From contig NZ_JAIOAP010000018.1 of assembly GCF_021190915.1 (NCBI RefSeq), positions 103,403-167,402 of the forward strand: a stretch of DNA of 64,000 bases. Reading direction: 5' to 3'. The stretch is from Cohnella silvisoli (GTDB taxonomy: Bacteria; Bacillota; Bacilli; Paenibacillales; Paenibacillaceae). Positions 1-7,844 of this stretch are shown one piece after another. How positions within the stretch are numbered: position 1 is the first letter of the stretch; every line of letters starts with the position of its first letter. The notes under the pieces are model-generated. The model made no database searches and was not told the DNA's origin. It saw nothing but the letters and a program-made list of their open reading frames with translations. The translations under genes and the position numbers were made by a program.

Positions 1-824
1 TGAGCAACGGTCGGCTTGTGCGGCATCTCCAGTACGGATTTAATTGCATTGTGTAATCCTACATCGTCGATGGGAAACGCCGAAGGATATCTTAAGCAAC
101 GCATGAGCACGTAATTTGCCGTCCAAGGACCGATTCCCCGTATCGACACAAGCATTTTCTCCGCAGCCTTGAAATTGTCCGCCGCGAGCAGCATTTCTTT
201 GCTTAACTTCCCGTTTGCGATCAATTGGGCAACGCCAATCAAATACTCGGATTTCTTGGAAGTCATTTGCAGGGCGGCTAAGTCGCTAACCGATAAGGTT
301 GCAATAGCTTGCGGAGAAGGGAATAGCCAGCAAGTAATGTCACCTTTGCTTAAGTTCGTTCCGAACGTTTCAACGAATCGTCTCTTGAGCGTATAGGCGA
401 AAGCGAGGTTAATCTGTTGTCCGATAATCCCCCAGCATAACGCCTCGAATAAATCGGGAATCCCCATATTGCGCAGCCCGTACAATCGATTAACGACATT
501 ATTCAGAATGGCATCTTGTTGCGATAACGAGTAGAAGGGAGTCAGATCGTTATCAAGATCGAACCATTCCCTAACATAACGAATGATTTCTTCTTGAATT
601 TCAACGCTCCAACCTAGCCCGTCATCCAAGGATTGAACGAGAAGGTACCCGGGTTCGTCGCCGCTAATCATGAACAATGGCTGATAAGAGCCTACAGGTA
701 TAGCCTTGTATAACTTGCCGTCGCGAATCTGATATAAGCATTCGTCAGGGGATCGTGCTAAATAATCCAGGTTAACAGAGAAGTTGAACTCCTTGGGTAC
801 GGGAATTCTAATCGTAGGGTTCAT
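1..824 (-). CDS. alkA: DNA-3-methyladenine glycosylase II (AlkA), 3' end cut by window edge
   Basis: Base-excision repair glycosylase that removes alkylated purines. The reading frame is open from ATG at 824 (complement) to the window edge, about 274 residues. The C-terminal half shows the helix-hairpin-helix signature GIGPWTANYVLMR followed by PIDDVGL. In this HhH-GPD family the hairpin binds DNA and the conserved Asp after it is catalytic. AAAGGAG lies just upstream of the ATG. It is divergent from adaA, which fits a shared adaptive response to alkylation. The missing C-terminus should be only some tens of residues. Identification rests on the motif and context. Confidence 0.9.
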   Translation of the reverse strand, partial: MNPTIRIPVPKEFNFSVNLDYLARSPDECLYQIRDGKLYKAIPVGSYQPLFMISGDEPGYLLVQSLDDGLGWSVEIQEEIIRYVREWFDLDNDLTPFYSLSQQDAILNNVVNRLYGLRNMGIPDLFEALCWGIIGQQINLAFAYTLKRRFVETFGTNLSKGDITCWLFPSPQAIATLSVSDLAALQMTSKKSEYLIGVAQLIANGKLSKEMLLAADNFKAAEKMLVSIRGIGPWTANYVLMRCLRYPSAFPIDDVGLHNAIKSVLEMPHKPTVA

Positions 825-897
825 TGGTAACCTACTCCTTTAATTTCAAACTACTGATCTAGTTGTACCATAAAAAGCCCCTCTAACACTTTGGTAA

Positions 898-912
898 TCT
901 TGCGCTTTCATT
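898..912. promoter_or_regulatory. Ada-box-like operator between alkA and adaA
   Basis: The complement of 901-908 reads AAAGCGCA, the core of the Ada box known from E. coli. The flanks also resemble the E. coli ada site (AATGAAAGCGCAAG here). It lies about 77 bases upstream of the alkA start and about 60 bases upstream of the adaA start. On the + strand TTGCGC within it could serve as a -35 for adaA, with TAACAT 16 bases further on. Methylated AdaA from this locus is the natural ligand; that is inferred. Confidence 0.5.
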
Positions 913-969
913 CCAAATAGCTAACATGAAGCGGGAGTTCGGGGTATACTGATGGTGGAGGTGGTTATT

Positions 970-1515
970 TTGAACGACGAATATTGGCAGGCGATCGTCT
1001 TAAGCGACGCCTCTTACGATGGCAAATTTTATTATGGCGTAATGACTACCGGTATTTACTGCCGGCCTTCCTGCAGGTCAAGGGTTCCAGTGAAAACGAA
1101 CGTGAAGCTATTCGCGAACAGCTCGCTGGCCTTGGCGGAAAATTTTCGCCCCTGCAAAAGATGCAAGCCGGACGGAGGGAGATTGCCGAATGAAGAATGG
1201 GTAGCGCAGATCGTTGGCGTCATCGAATCGCGTTATGCCGAGGCGCTGTCGCTCGATAAGCTTGCGGATATGTTTCACGGCAGCCCTTATCATTTGCAAC
1301 GGACGTTCAAGCGAATACAAGGACTTTCGCCAGCGGAGTATTTGCTGAAGACAAGAATAACCAAAGCCCAGGAGTTGCTCGAGAATACGGGACTTTCGGT
1401 GATGGACATCGCATTAGCGGTCGGGATTCCGAATACTTCCCATTTTTCAACCCAATTTCTGAATCAGACGGGAAGTACACCGACATTATACCGTAAATCC
1501 AAGCAAAATCTATGA
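970..1515 (+). CDS. adaA: AdaA: methylphosphotriester-DNA methyltransferase and transcriptional activator
   Basis: Takes a methyl group from DNA phosphotriesters onto a zinc-bound cysteine and then activates alkylation-repair genes. The N-terminal Ada zinc domain has four cysteines at about residues 31, 35, 62 and 65 (YCRPSC and CKRC). An AraC-type double helix-turn-helix fills the C-terminus. At about 181 residues it is the short Gram-positive AdaA rather than full-length Ada. I chose TTG at 970 because GGAGG at 957-961 sits 8 bases before it; the in-frame ATG at 952 has no good ribosome-binding site. adaB follows 18 bases later, so the two are probably one operon. Confidence 0.9.
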   Translation: MNDEYWQAIVLSDASYDGKFYYGVMTTGIYCRPSCRSRVPVKTNVKLFANSSLALAENFRPCKRCKPDGGRLPNEEWVAQIVGVIESRYAEALSLDKLADMFHGSPYHLQRTFKRIQGLSPAEYLLKTRITKAQELLENTGLSVMDIALAVGIPNTSHFSTQFLNQTGSTPTLYRKSKQNL

Positions 1516-1533
1516 GAGATGGGGGCTTAACTA

Positions 1534-2061
1534 ATGGAAAACAAGGGAGCAAACTCAACGCTGTATTGGACCTATTTAACACAAGGCAATAATCGGATGG
1601 TGATCGCGGCAACTTCAAGCGGGTTGTCTTATGTCGGATCGTGGAATGAGTCGGATCAAGCTTTTGCGGATTGGGCTCATAAGGTGTTCAGCAACTATGA
1701 GAGAGTCCAAGACGACGAGAAAATGGAGCTCTACGTAAGGCAACTGGAGGAGTATTTGGCGGGGGAACGCACATCGTTTACTTATCCGGTTGATCTGCAA
1801 GGTACGCCGTTTCAACGAGCGGTATGGGACGCAATGAGCCAAGTTCCCTACGGCAAGACGGCGAGTTACTTGGAAGTCGCGCAGTCTCTCGACAAGCCCA
1901 ATTCCGTAAGAGCCGTTGGAACCGCGATCGGAAGAAATCCGGTGCTTATCGTAGCGCCCTGCCATCGAATTATCGGCAAGAACGGAGCGCTAACCGGGTA
2001 TCGGGGCGGGTTGGCGATGAAGGAGCAATTGCTGAAGCTGGAAAAAGCGAGTAATCATTAA
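1534..2061 (+). CDS. adaB: Methylated-DNA--protein-cysteine methyltransferase (AdaB/Ogt)
   Basis: Suicide repair enzyme that transfers the methyl group of O6-methylguanine to its own cysteine. The active-site motif PCHR is present with Cys at about residue 143 of 175. It is preceded by the winged-helix DNA-binding part (VPYGKTASYLEVA, then RAVGTAIGRNP). The usual PCHRVI reads PCHRII here, a conservative change. A GATGGGGG element lies upstream of the ATG. Downstream of adaA with a short gap, so it is very likely induced together with it by alkylation damage. Confidence 0.93.
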   Translation: MENKGANSTLYWTYLTQGNNRMVIAATSSGLSYVGSWNESDQAFADWAHKVFSNYERVQDDEKMELYVRQLEEYLAGERTSFTYPVDLQGTPFQRAVWDAMSQVPYGKTASYLEVAQSLDKPNSVRAVGTAIGRNPVLIVAPCHRIIGKNGALTGYRGGLAMKEQLLKLEKASNH

Positions 2062-2136
2062 CATTGTTATCTATAGTAATAGCAGCTCCTCTGGCGAGAA
2101 AATGAGGTATACCTATCGGAATGATCGTCAATTTCC

Positions 2137-2166
2137 TTGATTATGACCCTCAATTTGCGGTATAAT
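2137..2166 (+). promoter_or_regulatory. Sigma-A-type promoter of ppaC
   Basis: TTGATT (2137-2142) and a perfect TATAAT (2161-2166) are 18 bases apart and lie 35 bases before the ppaC start codon. Confidence 0.65.
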
Positions 2167-2200
2167 TTTCTCGCCAAAATAATAGATGAGGAGCAAGAAA

Positions 2201-3133
2201 ATGAGCAAAGTACTTATCTTCGGTCACAAAAATCCGGATACGGATACGATTTGTTCCGCCATTGCCTACGCAGATTTGAAAACACAGCTGGGAGCCGACG
2301 TTGAACCGGTTCGTCTGGGCTCCGTAAGCGGCGAAACGCAATTTGCTTTAGATCATTTCGGAATTGCGGCACCGCGTCTCGTCGAGACGGTTGCAAGCGA
2401 AGTAAAAGGCGTCATTCTCGTTGATCATAATGAGCGCCAACAAAGCGTGTCCGATATCGATCAAGTTACTGTGCTGGAGGTTATCGATCACCACCGCATC
2501 GCTAATTTCGAGACAAGCGCTCCTTTGTACTATCGTGCTGAACCGGTTGGTTGTACCGCAACTATTCTCAATAAATTATACAAAGAAAACGGAAAATCGA
2601 TCCCGAAAGCGATTGCCGGGTTGATGTTGTCCGCGATCATCTCCGATTCCCTGTTGTTCAAATCTCCTACATGCACGGCTGAAGACGTGGCTGCGGCGCG
2701 CGAATTGGCTGAAATCGCAGGCGTTGACGCGAACAGCTACGGACTCGACATGCTGAAAGCGGGAGCGGATCTAAGCGACAAAACGATCGCGCAACTCATT
2801 TCCCTTGATGCTAAAGAGTTCCAAATGGGCGCTGCCAAAGTGGAAATCGCTCAAGTAAATGCGGTGGACGTGAACGATGTTCTCTCCAAACAAGCTGAAC
2901 TTGAGGACGCGCTTACGAATATCATCAACGAAAAAGGACTTGATCTGTTCTTATTCGTAGTTACCGACATTCTCAACAACGATTCCGTTGGTCTGGCTCT
3001 CGGTCGCGCGGCGGAAGCCGTCGAGCAGGCTTATAGCGTCAAGTTGCAGGACAACAAAGCGGTCCTGAAAGGCGTAGTATCGCGCAAATCGCAAATCGTG
3101 CCTGTATTGACCGACATTTTCAACAAACGCTAA
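2201..3133 (+). CDS. ppaC: Manganese-dependent inorganic pyrophosphatase
   Basis: Family II (DHH) pyrophosphatase that hydrolyses pyrophosphate in the cytosol and so drives biosynthetic reactions. The N-terminal metal site is visible as GHKNPDTD, the DHH motif as VIDHHR, and the C-terminal DHHA2 substrate-binding motif as SRKSQIVP. Length is 310 residues, normal for the family. ATG 2201 is preferred over ATG 2186 because GAGGAG sits 7 bases before it and the protein then begins MSKVLIFGHKNPD, as in homologues. It has its own promoter and terminator, so it is probably monocistronic. Confidence 0.95.
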   Translation: MSKVLIFGHKNPDTDTICSAIAYADLKTQLGADVEPVRLGSVSGETQFALDHFGIAAPRLVETVASEVKGVILVDHNERQQSVSDIDQVTVLEVIDHHRIANFETSAPLYYRAEPVGCTATILNKLYKENGKSIPKAIAGLMLSAIISDSLLFKSPTCTAEDVAAARELAEIAGVDANSYGLDMLKAGADLSDKTIAQLISLDAKEFQMGAAKVEIAQVNAVDVNDVLSKQAELEDALTNIINEKGLDLFLFVVTDILNNDSVGLALGRAAEAVEQAYSVKLQDNKAVLKGVVSRKSQIVPVLTDIFNKR

Positions 3134-3145
3134 TCATTGGTCGGA

Positions 3146-3170
3146 GCCCGCGAATAACGCGGGCTTTTTT
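3146..3170 (+). terminator. Intrinsic terminator after ppaC
   Basis: GCCCGCG, AATAA loop, CGCGGGC, then six T. A perfect 7-bp GC-rich stem. Confidence 0.9.
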
Positions 3171-3211
3171 GCATACTCGGGGAGACATAGAATGGAGGCT
3201 TTGGACTAACC

Positions 3212-4207
3212 ATGAAATTGAGTGTGCTTGACCATTCTCATGTCAATGAAGGTAGAACCGTGAAGGACGCGCTTAACGAGACGGTAGCGCTTGCCCAAGA
3301 AACCGAGAAATTAGGATATCATCGCTTCTGGGTATCCGAGCATCACGGCTCTCAGGCGCTAGCTTCTTCGAGTCCGGAAGTTCTGATTGCGCATCTTGCG
3401 GCTCATACAGAGAGCATCCGGGTTGGATCAGGCGGGATCATGCTGCCGCATTATAGCTCGTATAAGGTCGCCGAGAACTTCAAGCTGCTTGAAGCGCTCC
3501 ACCCCGGTAGAATCGATGTCGGTCTTGGACGCGCGCCGGGGGGATTTCCTATCGCAACTCGAGCGCTGCAAGAGCACAAACGGGTTGATATCGATTTGTA
3601 TCCGCAGCAGGTCATGGATCTGAACGATTATTTACATGATGAGAACCCAGCTAATCATCGTTTTGCCGGGTTAAGGGCTTTCCCGCAGACGGAAACGGTA
3701 CCCGAACTATGGTTGCTCGGTTCCAGCGACGGCAGCGCGAGAATCGCGGCTGAGCAAGGAACGGCTTACGCTTTTGCCCAGTTTTTCGGAGCTGCGGGAG
3801 ATGAGGCTCTTCAACATTATTTCGCCTATTTCCGTCCATCGGTTTATAATAGCAAACCCAAAGCGCTTGCGGCGGTCATGGTTATATGCAGCGATACGGA
3901 GGAGGAGGCACGTCTTCTAGCCAAGAGCAATGAACTGTTCTTCCTCAAGCTGTTAAGCGGCCAAGAGCTCGGTTATCTGCCATCGGTTCAAACCGCGAAT
4001 CAGTATCCCTATTCGGCTATGGAAATACAGATGATCGAACAAATGCGAAGTCGCCGATTTATCGGCACGCCGGGGCAAGTGAAAGAAGCGCTTAAGCGTT
4101 ATGCGGATCGCCTACATCTGGAAGAGTTGATGATCGTCTCGCATATCCATGATTTCGATAAACGAATTCAGTCCTACCGTCATGTTGCCGAAGCTTTTGG
4201 ATTGTAA
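3212..4207 (+). CDS. LLM-class flavin-dependent oxidoreductase (luciferase-like, MsnO8 type)
   Basis: Bacterial-luciferase-fold protein expected to use reduced flavin; the substrate cannot be told from sequence. Length is 331 residues. It shows the N-terminal VSEHHGSQALASSSPEV, the GSGGIMLPHYSSYKVAE region that lines the flavin pocket in the family, and RIDVGLGRAPGG. A second half typical of the MsnO8 subgroup follows. GGAGG at 3194-3198 lies a rather long 13 bases before the ATG. It stands alone between two terminators. Confidence 0.85.
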   Translation: MKLSVLDHSHVNEGRTVKDALNETVALAQETEKLGYHRFWVSEHHGSQALASSSPEVLIAHLAAHTESIRVGSGGIMLPHYSSYKVAENFKLLEALHPGRIDVGLGRAPGGFPIATRALQEHKRVDIDLYPQQVMDLNDYLHDENPANHRFAGLRAFPQTETVPELWLLGSSDGSARIAAEQGTAYAFAQFFGAAGDEALQHYFAYFRPSVYNSKPKALAAVMVICSDTEEEARLLAKSNELFFLKLLSGQELGYLPSVQTANQYPYSAMEIQMIEQMRSRRFIGTPGQVKEALKRYADRLHLEELMIVSHIHDFDKRIQSYRHVAEAFGL

Positions 4208-4215
4208 CCGCGAAT

Positions 4216-4256
4216 AGACCGATAACTCCATCAAGGGTCGGAGCGTCGGTCTTTTT
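4216..4256 (+). terminator. Intrinsic terminator after the LLM oxidoreductase
   Basis: AGACCGA (4216-4222) pairs with TCGGTCT (4246-4252), followed by T-rich sequence. The loop is long (23 bases). It lies between two convergent genes. Confidence 0.65.
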
Positions 4257-4276
4257 GATGGTGTGCTTAATCATTT

Positions 4277-4645
4277 TCATCCCCCGAATAGAATGTCCAG
4301 TACCGTTCCCAACTGCCCCGTTTTATGCCCGTTCAGGACATCCGGATCATACACCTCGACGAACCCGCAATTCAAACAGGATACGAACAAATAATGATTA
4401 TGTTCAATGTCGAACAGCTTGCTTAACCCTGTGCCGGACATCGCCACTTCCTTTGCCCTGCATTCCTCGTGCTTACATTTTGAGCATTTGAATTTATTTT
4501 CGATGATATCGATAATGGATAATTCGCTGAAGGATTCCACTCCGTGATCACGACCTTGCTCTTGTTCGTACAATTCATGCTTGCATGAAGGACAGATAGT
4601 TTCGCCTTGACGTATTTCTTGCTGGCAAAAAGGGCATTCCATCAT
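4277..4645 (-). CDS. Zinc-ribbon protein of unknown function
   Basis: Protein of 122 residues with four CxxC pairs: CPFC and CPSC at the N-terminus, then CSKC and CLNC. These would form two zinc ribbons. The middle part is acidic. No transmembrane segment or enzymatic motif is visible. The second ribbon (FKCSKCKHEEC to FVSCLNCGFVEVYDP) resembles small nucleic-acid-binding or scaffold zinc ribbons common in Bacillales; a partner is not known. It is transcribed convergently to the LLM gene and has no operon partner. Confidence 0.7.
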   Translation of the reverse strand: MMECPFCQQEIRQGETICPSCKHELYEQEQGRDHGVESFSELSIIDIIENKFKCSKCKHEECRAKEVAMSGTGLSKLFDIEHNHYLFVSCLNCGFVEVYDPDVLNGHKTGQLGTVLDILFGG

Positions 4646-4847
4646 AAGTTCAACTCCCGTTAATCGTGTTATAAGGTTTTGATTTGAGTATATATAAATG
4701 ATGTGATCGGTTAAAGCGTAAAATAGGGTGTTGCGAAAACTAATCTAATTAGTTAGCGGCGTTTTTCTCACTGTTTCTACCCCGATCCGGGCGGTTCTAC
4801 AATTCATTGTTTTCGCGATAGGCGCCATTGGATACGCCGTCGTGGTG

Positions 4848-4876
4848 TTGATTGATATGGCTTTGGTGTATATGAT
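4848..4876 (+). promoter_or_regulatory. Promoter candidate for the phosphoesterase gene
   Basis: TTGATT (4848-4853) and TATGAT (4871-4876) with a 17-base spacer, 54 bases before the start codon at 4930. The rest of the 4646-4929 gap shows no gene. Confidence 0.45.
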
Positions 4877-4929
4877 GAAGTTATATAATACGGTTCAGGC
4901 TTAATAACACGGAATCGAGGTCGGTGCGG

Positions 4930-5436
4930 ATGAAAATCGTAGTCGTATCCGATACGCATATGCCAAGAATGAATAAGAAGCTGCCCGAGAGACTGCTTAA
5001 AGAGCTGAAGACCGCGAGCGCGATCATTCATGCTGGCGATTGGACGAAGTTGTCAGTTTACGAATCTTTGGCAGCATTTGCCCCAACCTATGGAGTTGCA
5101 GGGAACAATGACGGTTCGGACATCGTTCGTAGGTTCGGCCTGCGCAAGGTGCTTGAATTCGAAGGTAGCCGGATCGGAGTCGTACATGGGCACGGTGCGA
5201 GCAAAAGGCTGGGCACGGAATCGCATGCTTTGGAGGCTTTCAAGGGCGTGCAACTAAATGCGTTGATATATGGTCATTCTCACATCCCGGTTCATAAACG
5301 TATCGGAGAAATGCTCGTATTTAATCCCGGGTCTCCTACGGATAAGAGGAGGCAGGCTTTGTATTCGTTTGGCTTATTGGACATAACAGGCGGTTCCTTG
5401 GTTGCCAAACATATCTTTTACGACGACAAAACGTAA
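4930..5436 (+). CDS. YfcE/MJ0936-type metallophosphoesterase
   Basis: Calcineurin-like phosphodiesterase of 168 residues with a two-metal active site. The motifs appear in order: SDTH near the N-terminus, HAGDW, GNND, VHGHG and GHSH. The natural substrate is unknown; family members hydrolyse phosphodiesters or 2',3'-cyclic nucleotides in vitro. ATG 4930 is chosen over GTG 4924 because GAGG at 4917-4920 is 9 bases from it and only 3 from the GTG, and the protein then begins MKIVVVSDTH. Probably a single-gene unit. Confidence 0.88.
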   Translation: MKIVVVSDTHMPRMNKKLPERLLKELKTASAIIHAGDWTKLSVYESLAAFAPTYGVAGNNDGSDIVRRFGLRKVLEFEGSRIGVVHGHGASKRLGTESHALEAFKGVQLNALIYGHSHIPVHKRIGEMLVFNPGSPTDKRRQALYSFGLLDITGGSLVAKHIFYDDKT

Positions 5437-5455
5437 GATGAGAACGGTTCGCTTA

Positions 5456-5464
5456 TGTTATAAT
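5456..5464 (+). promoter_or_regulatory. Extended -10 promoter candidate for the radical SAM gene
   Basis: TG, one base, then TATAAT (5459-5464). No good -35 is visible, which fits an extended -10 promoter. It lies 43 bases upstream of GTG 5508. Confidence 0.35.
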
Positions 5465-5507
5465 TGGAGCATCATTCTAATGGTTTAACCGATTGGAGCA
5501 CCCGACA

Positions 5508-6386
5508 GTGAAGACATTTAAGAAATTTTACATCGAAATCACGAGCATATGTAACCTTGCCTGTACCTTCTGTCCTCCGACGAAGCGCCAAGCCAATTTC
5601 ATTAAGGTCGATGCTTTCACGAATACATTGGATCAAATCAAGGGACATGCCGAACATATTTATTTTCATGTAAAAGGCGAGCCTCTGCTCCATCCCAAAA
5701 TTGATGAGCTGCTTGATATTAGCCACGACAAGGGATTCAAGGTTAATCTCACCACGAACGGAACGTTGCTTCATAAAGCCAAATCCAAGATTCTTGGGAA
5801 ACCTGCTTTGAGGCAGATTAACTTTTCTTTGCACAGCTTTGATGGACATGAAGGCTCGGTGGACAAAGAAGGATACGTGTCGAGTGTCCTTGCGTTCGCG
5901 AAGGAAGCGGTGGAAACTTCCAACATTCTAATATCGCTTAGATTGTGGAATCTTACGCCGGATAACGCGACGAACGTGGAGAAGGATCGCAACCGGGAAG
6001 TGTTGGAGAAGATCGAGAAAACATTTAATCTCGACTTTAAGATCGAGGAACATTTTGTCCGAGGGAAAGGCATCAAGATCGCGGATCGGATATACTTGAA
6101 TCATGAGGAAGAGTTTAAGTGGCCGGATTTGAAGGAAAAGGAAGACGAGGGCAAAGGTTTCTGCCACGCGCTTCGCAATCAAGCCGGTGTACTCGTTGAT
6201 GGGACGGTCATCCCTTGCTGCCTCGATGGCGAAGGCGTCATTAACTTAGGCAATATCAACGACAAGCCGTTCTCCGAAATCATCGAAGGCGAGCGCGCTA
6301 ACAATTTGTACGATGGATTCTCCAGAAGAGAAGTCGTCGAGGAATTGTGCAGAAAATGCGGCTATCGCCAAAGGTTTAACGTGTGA
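5508..6386 (+). CDS. Radical SAM/SPASM-like protein of unknown substrate
   Basis: Radical S-adenosylmethionine enzyme. The CxxxCxxC cluster motif is seen as CNLACTFC close to the N-terminus, followed by PPTKRQ and a HVKGEPLLHP segment typical of the barrel. The C-terminal part has FCHALR, VIPCCLDGEG and CRKCGYRQRF. This matches a SPASM-type cysteine set that binds a second iron-sulphur cluster. GTG 5508 is preferred over TTG 5493 because GGAG at 5495-5498 is 9 bases before it, giving 292 residues. No precursor-peptide gene or partner enzyme is next to it, so the substrate is open. Confidence 0.82.
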   Translation: MKTFKKFYIEITSICNLACTFCPPTKRQANFIKVDAFTNTLDQIKGHAEHIYFHVKGEPLLHPKIDELLDISHDKGFKVNLTTNGTLLHKAKSKILGKPALRQINFSLHSFDGHEGSVDKEGYVSSVLAFAKEAVETSNILISLRLWNLTPDNATNVEKDRNREVLEKIEKTFNLDFKIEEHFVRGKGIKIADRIYLNHEEEFKWPDLKEKEDEGKGFCHALRNQAGVLVDGTVIPCCLDGEGVINLGNINDKPFSEIIEGERANNLYDGFSRREVVEELCRKCGYRQRFNV

Positions 6387-6408
6387 GTAATATAAGGAAC
6401 AAAACCAG

Positions 6409-6430
6409 AGCCGCGGCAACGCGGCTTTTT
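6409..6430 (+). terminator. Intrinsic terminator after the radical SAM gene
   Basis: AGCCGCG, GCAA tetraloop, CGCGGCT, followed by TTTT. Perfect 7-bp stem. Confidence 0.88.
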
Positions 6431-6545
6431 ATATGATTAGAAAGTTTATGGACATCTACTCAACTGGGAAATATAGGGAAAAACCGACACCTAATTTCCG
6501 TGCCATTTCGGAGAAATGGTACCATTATCCCTTTGTCTCAGAAGT

Positions 6546-6715
6546 GAGTTGCCAATCAGCGGATATTCGAATGCCGCGATTTGAGAGGGAGTTGCTAATC
6601 AGCGGATTTACGAATGTCATGACAGAAGTGAGTTGCAATCAACGGATATTCGGATGCCATGACTTGAGTGGGAGTTGCAATCCACGGATTCCCGAATATC
6701 ACGCATATGTTTGCC
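6546..6715. repeat. Four imperfect tandem repeats of 41-43 bp
   Basis: Each unit starts GAGTTGC (6546, 6589, 6630, 6672) and continues AATCA-CGGAT(A/T)TTCG-ATG with substitutions. Unit steps are 43, 41 and 42 bases. The repeats fill the gap between the radical SAM terminator and the IS1595-type gene and continue to no other gene. A 118-residue open frame crosses them but only reflects the repeat. Confidence 0.8.
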
Positions 6716-6774
6716 GTTTCGTGAATTGGTATGGAACGGGTTATCGGCAACTTAAAAAGCAGTCATCCCAAGTA

Positions 6775-7701
6775 TCAAGCATTCCATAGGGTGAGATATT
6801 TTCCTTTCCACTTCGCTTTGCTTCCCCAGACCACCCAGGGAACGGTGAGAACCGGTTTGCTGCGGGTCAGATCTTTGTAAGTCAAGGTTGGTGTCACAGC
6901 GCACCAATGGAGCAGTTGGCTGAAGACCGGGGCATGGCGGAGTTTTAAGTTCAACCGGAAACAAAACTCGTCTAAATAAGCCTGCAAATGTTTGGCCCCG
7001 ATGCCATTAAACGTAAAGTTCAGCCACGCGGTCACCTTCCACTTGATTGGGTTCAAAGCGGGGTGAAGTTTGCCGCGCCCCAAAACGGTCACTGCTTTTT
7101 TATCTATATGATTGTCTACGAACGCTTGGACGCCAGGTTTTTCAATCCACCTCAACGCGTTATTCACATGGCTGGGATCCGGTTGTTTGATTTTGACCTG
7201 CTTAGGCTCGTCTCGCTCATCGAGGGAGACGCCGATCAACAGCGGCTGCTGGGCCTCGCTATAATACGTGTAACCGTAAGAGATAGGGTCTACTCGCACA
7301 ACACCCGTGAGCGGATCGGCTTCATCGGCTTGTTGCAGGGCATGGCGGATTTTTCTAGCGATGAGCCAAGCGGTCTTATAGGTGACCTGAATCACTTGGG
7401 ACAGGCGGGAGGCGCTGATGCCGGAAGGCCGGGAGAGCAGAAACATCGCTTGGAACCAGCGGGTCAACAGGGTGGAGCTGCCTTCCATGATGGTGCCGGC
7501 GATGACAGAAGTCTGATGGCGACAGGAGCGGCATTCGTAGAGAGGCAGTCTGCGCGTTTGGATAAGATAAAAGTGAGGATGACGACAAGTCGGGCAACGG
7601 AAGCCGTCCGGCCATCTGGCTTCGAACAGCGCCTCGGCGCAAGCCTGCTCGGAGTTGAACTGCTGGCAAAATGCCTCGAATGTCAGATGATCCTGAAACA
7701 T
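6775..7701 (-). CDS. IS1595-family-like transposase
   Basis: Transposase of 308 residues. The N-terminal zinc ribbon has CPTC and CRSC pairs, and the helix-turn-helix region (ISASRLSQVIQVTYKTAWLIARKIR) is typical of ISXO2/IS1595 proteins. The C-terminus has KHLQAYLDEFCFRLN, as in the family. The usual VDETYIGG motif reads VDPISYGY, so one expected acidic residue is absent. Whether the enzyme is active, or belongs to a divergent subgroup, cannot be decided here. ATG 7701 is chosen because GAGGAGG lies 7 bases upstream. Clear terminal inverted repeats were not found. Confidence 0.8.
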   Translation of the reverse strand: MFQDHLTFEAFCQQFNSEQACAEALFEARWPDGFRCPTCRHPHFYLIQTRRLPLYECRSCRHQTSVIAGTIMEGSSTLLTRWFQAMFLLSRPSGISASRLSQVIQVTYKTAWLIARKIRHALQQADEADPLTGVVRVDPISYGYTYYSEAQQPLLIGVSLDERDEPKQVKIKQPDPSHVNNALRWIEKPGVQAFVDNHIDKKAVTVLGRGKLHPALNPIKWKVTAWLNFTFNGIGAKHLQAYLDEFCFRLNLKLRHAPVFSQLLHWCAVTPTLTYKDLTRSKPVLTVPWVVWGSKAKWKGKYLTLWNA

Positions 7702-7719
7702 ACACGCCCTCCTCAAATA

Positions 7720-7731
7720 GAACATTTGTTC
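7720..7731 (-). promoter_or_regulatory. LexA (SOS) box-like palindrome upstream of the transposase
   Basis: GAAC-ATTT-GTTC, matching the Gram-positive LexA/DinR core GAAC-N4-GTTC, 18 bases upstream of the start codon. A second, one-mismatch site AAAC-ATAT-GTTC lies at 7748-7759, exactly 28 bases further away. Confidence 0.5.
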
Positions 7732-7844
7732 TCATTTCCATAATACCAAACATATGTTCTATTTTCAAGAGGTGTCGGGTAAAATTTCAGCGTTCCAGGT
7801 TTATTTTCAAAAACATGAACAAGGGTTTTCCCCCCTTATCGGAT

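Noticed and set aside
6546..6715. Possible CRISPR array
   Set aside because: The copies are diverged along their whole length, directly adjoining, with no constant-repeat/variable-spacer alternation and no cas genes nearby.
6433..6789. Open frame of 118 codons after the radical SAM terminator
   Set aside because: It follows directly behind a terminator, has no ribosome-binding site, and its protein merely reflects the 42-bp DNA repeats.
6988..7743. 251-codon frame on the + strand opposite the transposase
   Set aside because: It is antisense to a clear transposase, shows no domain pattern and has no start signals.
6720..7820. Terminal inverted repeats of the IS1595-type element
   Set aside because: I compared both flanks (only TGGAACG is shared) and found no convincing matching ends or target duplication.
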